Shown: piece after piece, positions 1 to 5,070 of the stretch
How positions within the stretch are numbered: the first letter of the stretch is position 1
How the letters are laid out: each line of letters begins with the position of its first letter
NCBI GenBank assembly: GCA_019456245.1
Contig: VRUF01000080.1
Coordinates: 1 to 10,814 of the forward strand
Source of the DNA: Planctomycetota bacterium
GTDB lineage: Bacteria; Planctomycetota; Phycisphaerae; Sedimentisphaerales; Anaerohalosphaeraceae
Direction of reading: 5' to 3'
Length of the DNA: 10,814 nt
The notes under the pieces: generated by a model
Seen by the model: the letters and a program-made list of their open reading frames with translations, nothing else
Told to the model about the DNA's origin: nothing
The model's database searches: none
Translations under genes and position numbers: made by a program

Positions 1-593
1 AGCCATTGCTGTTTCCCATACAGGACGTTTACAAGATCGCAGACAAACGCGTCAACGTAGGTCGTGTAGAAGCCGGCACCATTGAAGTGGGACAGGAAAT
101 AAAGATCATGCCCGGCGGACAGACCACAAAGGTCAAGACCATCGAAAAGTTCCTCGAAGAAACTACAAAAGCAGTGGCCAGCGAAAGCATCGGCATGACG
201 ACGGAGGATGCGGCATTCCTCGACCGCGGCAACGTGGTATGTACCCCCGGAAATGAGCCGTATATTACCGACACTATCGCAGCAAATATGTTCTGGATGT
301 CCAAGCGTGATTTCAACAGCAATACAAAACTTACAATGCGATGCGCAACGCAGGAAATAAGTTGCAAGATTGAAAAAATTATCAAACGTATCAATTCATC
401 AACACTGGAAATTATCGGTGAAAACTCTGACACGGTTAAAAATCTTGAAATTGCAGAAGTTATTATCAAAACCAAAAAACCCATCGCGATCAAAAACTTC
501 AATGATGTCGAAGAGCTTGGACGTTTTGTGCTCGTTCACGATGAAAATATCTGTGCTGGCGGAATAATAACCCAAATGAGCCAGGTAGGCTAA
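1..593 (+). CDS. cysN: Sulfate adenylyltransferase subunit 1 (CysN-type GTPase), C-terminal part
   Basis: 5'-truncated by the window edge; the frame is open from base 3 and ends at TAA 591-593. About 197 residues remain. They start inside the conserved PLLFPIQDVYK stretch that opens the second (beta-barrel) domain of the EF-Tu-like translational GTPase fold, so the GTPase domain with its P-loop lies upstream, outside the window. Visible signatures are RVNVGRVEAGTIEVGQEI (domain II), AxESIGMTTED, RGNVV, and the domain III tail with IIKTKKPI and GRFVLVHDENICAGGII, which is typical of CysN/NodQ rather than of EF-Tu. In the family, CysN couples GTP hydrolysis to synthesis of adenosine 5'-phosphosulfate from ATP and sulfate by CysD, in the cytoplasm. 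The stop follows the GGII region directly, so there is no C-terminal CysC kinase fusion. The next gene starts 6 nt downstream. A TTG near base 6 is not a real start because the domain is already under way there. Confidence 0.88.
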   Translation, partial: PLLFPIQDVYKIADKRVNVGRVEAGTIEVGQEIKIMPGGQTTKVKTIEKFLEETTKAVASESIGMTTEDAAFLDRGNVVCTPGNEPYITDTIAANMFWMSKRDFNSNTKLTMRCATQEISCKIEKIIKRINSSTLEIIGENSDTVKNLEIAEVIIKTKKPIAIKNFNDVEELGRFVLVHDENICAGGIITQMSQVG

Positions 594-599
594 AAGAAC

Positions 600-1883
600 A
601 TGAGCGAGAAATCAAAAACGATCATCATTGGCCTTGATGGTGTCCCTTTCGACATGCTTAAAGGATTTGCTGAAGACGGCACAATGCCGAATACCGCGAA
701 CCTGATCTCGACCAGCGTGTTCAAACACATGCGTTCGTCCATCCCGGATATATCTTCAGTGGCGTGGTCATCGATAATAACCGGTGTCAACCCTGCAAGT
801 CATGGGATTTTCGGGTTTATCGATCTGCGGCCAAATTCTTATAAGATGTGTTTTCCGAATTTCAGCGATCTAAAAGCCGCACCGTTTTGGGCACAGACCG
901 ATTCCAGATCGGTAATAATAAACGTACCTTCGACCTATCCGGTTAAGCCGATGAATGGTGTTCATATTTCCGGATTCGTTTCGATCGATTTTGCAAAGAG
1001 CGTGTATCCTCCATCTATAACCGATATATTGAGGTCGCTTGACTATCGCCTCGATGTCGATGCGATGAAGGCACGCGAGTCGATGGATCTTTTCCTTGAA
1101 GACGTTGACAAAACTCTTGACGCAAGGATAGAGGCTTACCGCTACTTGTGGGAAACGCAGGATTTTGAAACGTTCATGCTGATCTTTACCGGAACCGACC
1201 GCCTGATGCACTTTTTGTGGAGTGCCTATGAGGAGGGCGATCATCAATATCATGAATATTTCGTCGATCATTTCAGTAAGATCGACAAAGCGATAGGCGA
1301 GATCCTTGAAAAAACCGGTGATGATGATAATGTTGTCATGCTTTCCGACCATGGTTTCGAAAGGCTCGACCACGAAGTTTATATCAATTACCTTTTGGAG
1401 CAAAATGGTTTCCTTCAGTTCAAACAGGATAGCGACCCAGGCATTGAAAATATGTGTGCCGGAACAAAAGCGTTCTCTATGGATCCTGCCCGGATATATA
1501 TAAACTTCAAAGGCAAATACCCATGCGGAAGCGTTGACATAAACGACCGTCAGATCGTAATAAAGGAGCTGGAGCTTTTACTGTCTGAATTCAAGATCGA
1601 TGGTAAAAAGGTCATAAAACATATTTTCTGCAAAGAGGACGTTTATGCAGGGCCTTGTTTTGACGAAGCTCCAGATCTCATCCTGATTTCAGAGAAAGGT
1701 TTTAATCTCAAAGGGACCATGGCTTCGAAAGAACTCAGCAGCAAGGGCGTTTTCACCGGTAAGCATACTTATGAAAATGCTTTCATTCTTGTAAATAACC
1801 CGTCGGCAGCCGAAACATTGCCCAAGGATCCATCTGTAATTGAAGCTGGTAAACTTATAAGAAAACTTGTAACAGGTAAATAG
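600..1883 (+). CDS. Cytoplasmic alkaline-phosphatase-superfamily hydrolase (type I phosphodiesterase/nucleotide pyrophosphatase-like)
   Basis: 427 aa; ATG at 600, only 6 nt after the cysN stop, so translation is probably coupled. All metal-site motifs of the AP-superfamily phosphodiesterase branch are in order: GLDG (D13), the nucleophile region SSVAWSS with S52 aligning to the NPP nucleophilic threonine, TGVNPASHG (61-69), TGTDRLMH (D200, H204), LSDHGF (D250, H251) and a C-terminal GKH (H389). These would form a two-metal (usually zinc) centre. There is no signal peptide or TM segment, so it should be cytoplasmic, unlike its two larger relatives on the opposite strand. It lacks the long beta-rich insert those two carry and is close to a minimal catalytic core. 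The substrate cannot be read from sequence. The cysN linkage suggests a role near sulfate activation or sulfated-polymer synthesis, for instance acting on a nucleotide or phosphodiester by-product, but that is inference. Family membership is secure; function is not. Confidence 0.85.
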   Translation: MSEKSKTIIIGLDGVPFDMLKGFAEDGTMPNTANLISTSVFKHMRSSIPDISSVAWSSIITGVNPASHGIFGFIDLRPNSYKMCFPNFSDLKAAPFWAQTDSRSVIINVPSTYPVKPMNGVHISGFVSIDFAKSVYPPSITDILRSLDYRLDVDAMKARESMDLFLEDVDKTLDARIEAYRYLWETQDFETFMLIFTGTDRLMHFLWSAYEEGDHQYHEYFVDHFSKIDKAIGEILEKTGDDDNVVMLSDHGFERLDHEVYINYLLEQNGFLQFKQDSDPGIENMCAGTKAFSMDPARIYINFKGKYPCGSVDINDRQIVIKELELLLSEFKIDGKKVIKHIFCKEDVYAGPCFDEAPDLILISEKGFNLKGTMASKELSSKGVFTGKHTYENAFILVNNPSAAETLPKDPSVIEAGKLIRKLVTGK

Positions 1884-1918
1884 TATATCCCCTCTGTTTG
1901 ATTGGAATCTCTACACAG

Positions 1919-2084
1919 CTAGTGCTTTGTCTCATATAAAATTCTGGATTCAGCGTCAGCTCAATTAGTCAGATGCAAGGCCGTCGAAGCAGGCAATGTT
2001 GTAGCATTGCCGATGCAGACGAATGCAGCAGATGGCTGATTGCAGCAAGCTGATCCTGAATTTTATCAGAGAGCGCAGTACTAG
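1919..2084. repeat. 166-bp imperfect palindrome (MITE-like or REP-like element)
   Basis: Both ends read CTAG (1919-1922 and 2081-2084), and the exact centre of the interval coincides with the loop of a central hairpin: GGCAATG (1992-1998), six-base loop, CATTGCC (2005-2011). Reading inward, the arms share further blocks: ctagtgct against ctagtact; ATAAAATTC at 1936-1944 matched by its complement on the right (about 2058-2066), followed by ggat and cagc on both arms. Similarity between the arms weakens in the middle third. The interval holds no gene. Such full-length symmetry suggests a non-autonomous palindromic mobile repeat; as RNA it would fold into one long hairpin and may end transcription of both converging operons. 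No flanking target-site duplication is certain, because CTAG could belong to the element or to the duplication. Confidence 0.7.
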
Positions 2085-2914
2085 ATATTGACCTTGAGCA
2101 TTGGCTTGAAGATAAGTGCAACTATCATCGATATCACGAAGAAGTACCCAATCCACCAATCCGTACCACATGTCTTACTAATTCGGTCAGGGTAATCCAG
2201 GCTTATGCATTTAACCGGCGCATCCGCGGAGAATGGTTTTTCGTCCGGATAGATCAACATTTGCGACAATTGCGCGCCAGGCCGAACGGGATTTAAGCGC
2301 ACAAGCCCTTCGCCGACAATCATTTCTTTGGTAAACGTTTGGCTGTCTACAAGGAATGTTATTTCATGTTTGCCTGTATCGGTGGCCTCTATCTGCCAGT
2401 TAATTTCGTTTTTGTCCATCGCAGTAATGGGGCCTGCGGTTATTTTTGCCCCGGGCAGTGATTGGAGTTTGACATCGTTTATCACCTCTGCGTCAACCTT
2501 GATGGTAATGATCGTCTGCTCACCGGGCATAAGCGGCCTTGCCTGATACCACAAACCAAGCTGGGCAAGCACTAATGAGAAAGGAATTATCATTACAAGC
2601 ATCGGACGAAGTGAATGCAACAGCAAAAGCAATGAGCCCGCAAACAAACGGCCCTGAGCCTTAAGCGTAACTGCCATGCTGTCTTTGAACAGCTTTATGG
2701 CGAGAAGTTGTGCTTTGATATTGTCGCGAACTTTGCCGATGGCCTTCTGGTTGGAGGTGTACTTAAACGCTACAAGCGCAACAACTCCGAATACGCCGGA
2801 AAATATCAAATTCGACAGCCACCCGGGCGTCGCTTCCATCATACCGGCAAGCGGCCTGAACAACGCGTTCATTAAACTGTTTACAAAAACTGTAATACTT
2901 ATGAGTACACTCAT
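2081..2914 (-). CDS. Membrane protein with EMC3/DUF106-like (YidC/Oxa1 superfamily) N-terminal half and extracytoplasmic domain
   Basis: 277 aa from ATG at 2914-2912, which overlaps the TGA of the upstream 61-aa gene by one base (TGATG). A TTG one codon earlier is possible but less likely. Predicted layout: hydrophobic N-terminus (about 2-20), TM helix about 33-50, a basic helical cytoplasmic stretch 51-90 (KYTSNQKAIGKVRDNIKAQ and on), TM helix about 102-121 opening with RPMLVMIIP, a soluble beta-rich domain about 125-250 with cysteines C236 and C249, and a last TM helix about 253-270. The order TM, charged helical pair, then (K/R)PM-hydrophobic-IP resembles the DUF106/EMC3 branch of the YidC/Oxa1 insertases. 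This is a pattern-based call and remote. The extracytoplasmic domain is not recognised. Last gene of a four-gene operon with two AP-superfamily hydrolases. Its TAG stop lies in the terminal CTAG of the adjacent palindrome, so its original C-terminus may have been changed by that element. Confidence 0.75.
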   Translation of the reverse strand: MSVLISITVFVNSLMNALFRPLAGMMEATPGWLSNLIFSGVFGVVALVAFKYTSNQKAIGKVRDNIKAQLLAIKLFKDSMAVTLKAQGRLFAGSLLLLLHSLRPMLVMIIPFSLVLAQLGLWYQARPLMPGEQTIITIKVDAEVINDVKLQSLPGAKITAGPITAMDKNEINWQIEATDTGKHEITFLVDSQTFTKEMIVGEGLVRLNPVRPGAQLSQMLIYPDEKPFSADAPVKCISLDYPDRISKTCGTDWWIGYFFVISMIVALIFKPMLKVNI

Positions 2915-3099
2915 CAATCGATATACCCCAATCCTCTAAGCTGGTCACTAACCTGCTGGTCTGTATTATCTGTTCCGCTCTGTTCAATGCCCTGCTCGAT
3001 CAAATGTGTAATAAACTCTTCGACACTGCTGTAGCCTGCAACTTCGGCTGCGGTCTTTGCTCTGTCGAAAAGATTTGCATCGATCTTGATCTTTGCCAT
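2914..3099 (-). CDS. Small ribbon-helix-helix-like protein (61 aa)
   Basis: ATG at 3099-3097 is preceded by a strong Shine-Dalgarno (AAGGAGAAG on the minus strand, 3112-3104, with 7 nt between GGAG and ATG), which supports a real short gene. The N-terminus (MAKIKIDANLFDRAKTAAEV) has the strand-helix character of Arc/CopG/MetJ ribbon-helix-helix proteins. A second helix with SSVEEFITHLIEQGIE follows, then a polar linker and a C-terminal tail LRGLGYID. The strand plus two helices would dimerise and could bind DNA or serve as an antitoxin-like adaptor, but no toxin partner is present. The tail resembles the LR(S/A)LGY tail common at the C-termini of sulfatases and related AP-superfamily proteins, which is notable beside two AP-fold enzymes. 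It sits 27 nt after the 647-aa hydrolase gene and overlaps the next gene by 1 nt, so it belongs to the operon. Its role could be operon regulation or enzyme pairing; neither is shown. Confidence 0.72.
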   Translation of the reverse strand: MAKIKIDANLFDRAKTAAEVAGYSSVEEFITHLIEQGIEQSGTDNTDQQVSDQLRGLGYID

Positions 3100-3126
3100 T
3101 GTACTTCTCCTTCATATAATTATGTA

Positions 3127-5070
3127 CTAAAAGATTTTTTTGCCTTCCATAGTTTCCGGTATATCCAACCCAAACTCTTGTAGAATCGTAGGAGCCAGGT
3201 CAACGAGCGAAGGTCCGGCCATTGCTATCGGCTTGTTGGTAAACAATATGCCTGGAACCTGCGGGGCATCTGCACAATGGTCAGCAGCCCAAACACTATC
3301 GTTATCGCTAAGCACCGCCGTTTTCATCTCACCAAGGCATGTATCCCACGATGCTCTGTAACCTCTTGCGTAACCGACGATAAGATCTGGTGCCGCTGTA
3401 GTCTCAGAACCTGAGTAAATTTTATCGGCTCTGCTTACTTTGGAAATAACTACGCTGCCGTCTGTATCTCGCACAGCCTCAAGTTTTCCGATAAGCTCCT
3501 GCAGTAACTCCTCTTTTTCTGCGCCGGGGTTTACTATGCCGTATTTCTCTCTGCCTTTTTCGTTTATATACAGCCCGTTAATACCCATGCCATAAGCTTT
3601 TGTCAGGGACCACTCAACATCAACTAAAACATTTGTAGCATTTGATTTTTGAATATAACCATTTTCTTTAAGCCATGTGTTTATGTTGAACTGGCGTCTG
3701 AAGTTGGCAAAACCATGGTCGCTTAGCACCATCACAGTCGCCTTCTCATCATAACGCTTTAGAATATTCCCAAGTACGCTATCCATGCGTTTGTAAATAC
3801 CTTTAAGATGACCGAAGCACTGTTTGGCATCTTCTGCTGAGCGGGTTGGATGCTTTTCGTCGCTGTCCCACCAGAGCATATGAGCCTGCATGTCGGTGCT
3901 GGAAAAATAGAAGAACAGCAAACCGTCGTCGTAATTGTCCATCGCATAATCGAGTAGCCGTACACGTTCATTAAGCACCATTTCTGCTTGTCGGATATAC
4001 TCTCCGTCGGTGAATATGCCGTTGGAAAGTGCCTTGTGGTCTTCCTGGAAACCGGTCGTATAGAACAGGCCAAGCTCTTTCGAGATGTTCTCGATAAAAT
4101 CGGCAGGTTCGGTAACATTGCTCGCCGGTTTCGACGGGTCGATATTAATCGGCGATGCGTACAACCGCAAATTCTGCGAAACCTCCTGCAAGTAGAAACG
4201 GCAAATGCCGGTAACCTTTTTCTTATAGAATTTAAGCGGGGTAGAAAGCTTAAAAGTTACCTGCTGCCAATCGCTCCATTGCCCGGTCTTTAAGATTATT
4301 TTATTTCCCTGAATATCGATCATCGCAGAGTCAGTTTCCCTTTGACGATAGACCTTAAACTCAACTTTTGCAGGAACAGGTTTTTCAAGTAATGTATCGG
4401 TTGGCCCAGATAGCTTTGCGCCCGCCATGTTGTTTTCAAAGAAAAGCATATAGCGTATGCCGCCACCTTCATCTTTGGGTCTTACCGGCCCGTCCTCGGA
4501 GTAATGCTGATAGGTTCCGTATGTGCCAAGCATGTCGGGAGTACCCATGCCGGAGAGGCATTTATGGTGGCCATGTTTCGATGGGCTTGGCGGATAGTTT
4601 GATGGCAGGTCATAGAATGCAGAGTTGATCGACGCTTTGTCCAGATAGTCCCAGAAGGGTGTTCCGCCGCGTAATAGTACTGTTTTACCGCCTTCGGTTT
4701 TTGCCGCCGAGTAATAGGGCGCTGCCTGTTTTGCAGGGTCCCGGTGGATAAAGTCGAATATGCCATGGCTGCCGGGGCCTGCACCGTTGATAAAACTTGC
4801 CCACGCGACGGGACTTTGCGGCGGGGTGGTTGTACCGAGCCTGCTGTAACCGCCGGATTTATGGAGTTTGTCGAAATTCGGTAATTCACCCTGGTCCATC
4901 ATCTTTTCGCAAAGCCCAGGGTCCATGCCATCGAAACCAATGACGACAACTTTTTTACCGCCAGGCTTTTTACCGCCGCGGGCTACTGGCGTATTGAATC
5001 CTGTAGTTAGAACCGCCGTTGCAAGTGCGGTATGCTTAAGGAATTCTCTTCTGCCCATTTTATTGTTCAT
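3127..5070 (-). CDS. Tat-exported alkaline-phosphatase-superfamily hydrolase (647 aa)
   Basis: The chosen start is ATG at 5070-5068 (MNNKMGRREFLK), with AGAGG at 5084-5080 as ribosome site, 9 nt away. An upstream in-frame start at 5145 would bury the signal peptide. Residues 1-31 form a twin-arginine signal (RREFLK then HTALATAVLTTGF), so the folded metalloenzyme should be exported. Catalytic motifs: GFDG (D47), SPVAW with S86 as predicted nucleophile, GAGPGSHG, FSSTDMQAH (D393, H397), LSDHGF (D451, H452) and AADH (H598). A beta-rich insert of about 120 residues (roughly 200-325) lies between the nucleophile and the second metal half; it contains SGPTDTLLE, SDWQQVTFKL and PINIDPSKP. The motif GYRASW (570-575) is shared with the upstream paralogue. 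The C-terminal DLAPTIL and (D)GKK-type ending is typical of the family. Its gene starts inside the end of the 720-aa gene (11-nt overlap), implying coupled translation. The substrate is unknown; phosphodiester, phosphonate or phosphorylated glycan/lipid are all possible. Confidence 0.88.
   Translation of the reverse strand: MNNKMGRREFLKHTALATAVLTTGFNTPVARGGKKPGGKKVVVIGFDGMDPGLCEKMMDQGELPNFDKLHKSGGYSRLGTTTPPQSPVAWASFINGAGPGSHGIFDFIHRDPAKQAAPYYSAAKTEGGKTVLLRGGTPFWDYLDKASINSAFYDLPSNYPPSPSKHGHHKCLSGMGTPDMLGTYGTYQHYSEDGPVRPKDEGGGIRYMLFFENNMAGAKLSGPTDTLLEKPVPAKVEFKVYRQRETDSAMIDIQGNKIILKTGQWSDWQQVTFKLSTPLKFYKKKVTGICRFYLQEVSQNLRLYASPINIDPSKPASNVTEPADFIENISKELGLFYTTGFQEDHKALSNGIFTDGEYIRQAEMVLNERVRLLDYAMDNYDDGLLFFYFSSTDMQAHMLWWDSDEKHPTRSAEDAKQCFGHLKGIYKRMDSVLGNILKRYDEKATVMVLSDHGFANFRRQFNINTWLKENGYIQKSNATNVLVDVEWSLTKAYGMGINGLYINEKGREKYGIVNPGAEKEELLQELIGKLEAVRDTDGSVVISKVSRADKIYSGSETTAAPDLIVGYARGYRASWDTCLGEMKTAVLSDNDSVWAADHCADAPQVPGILFTNKPIAMAGPSLVDLAPTILQEFGLDIPETMEGKKIF

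Noticed and set aside
870..1403. 177-codon minus-strand open frame opposite the 427-aa hydrolase
   Set aside because: Antisense shadow of a gene with complete catalytic motifs on the + strand; no recognisable protein features.
1965..2171. 68-codon minus-strand open frame across the palindrome
   Set aside because: Lies mostly in the repeat arms and in an alternative frame of the membrane-protein gene; no protein character.
2763..2987. 74-codon minus-strand open frame spanning the junction of the 61-aa and 277-aa genes
   Set aside because: Out of frame with both; the 61-aa gene has a strong ribosome site and the 277-aa gene has a coupled start.
2914..3099. Toxin-antitoxin pair with the RHH-like protein as antitoxin
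   Set aside because: The downstream partner is a large membrane protein without any toxin motif, and the upstream gene is an AP hydrolase; no toxin candidate is adjacent.
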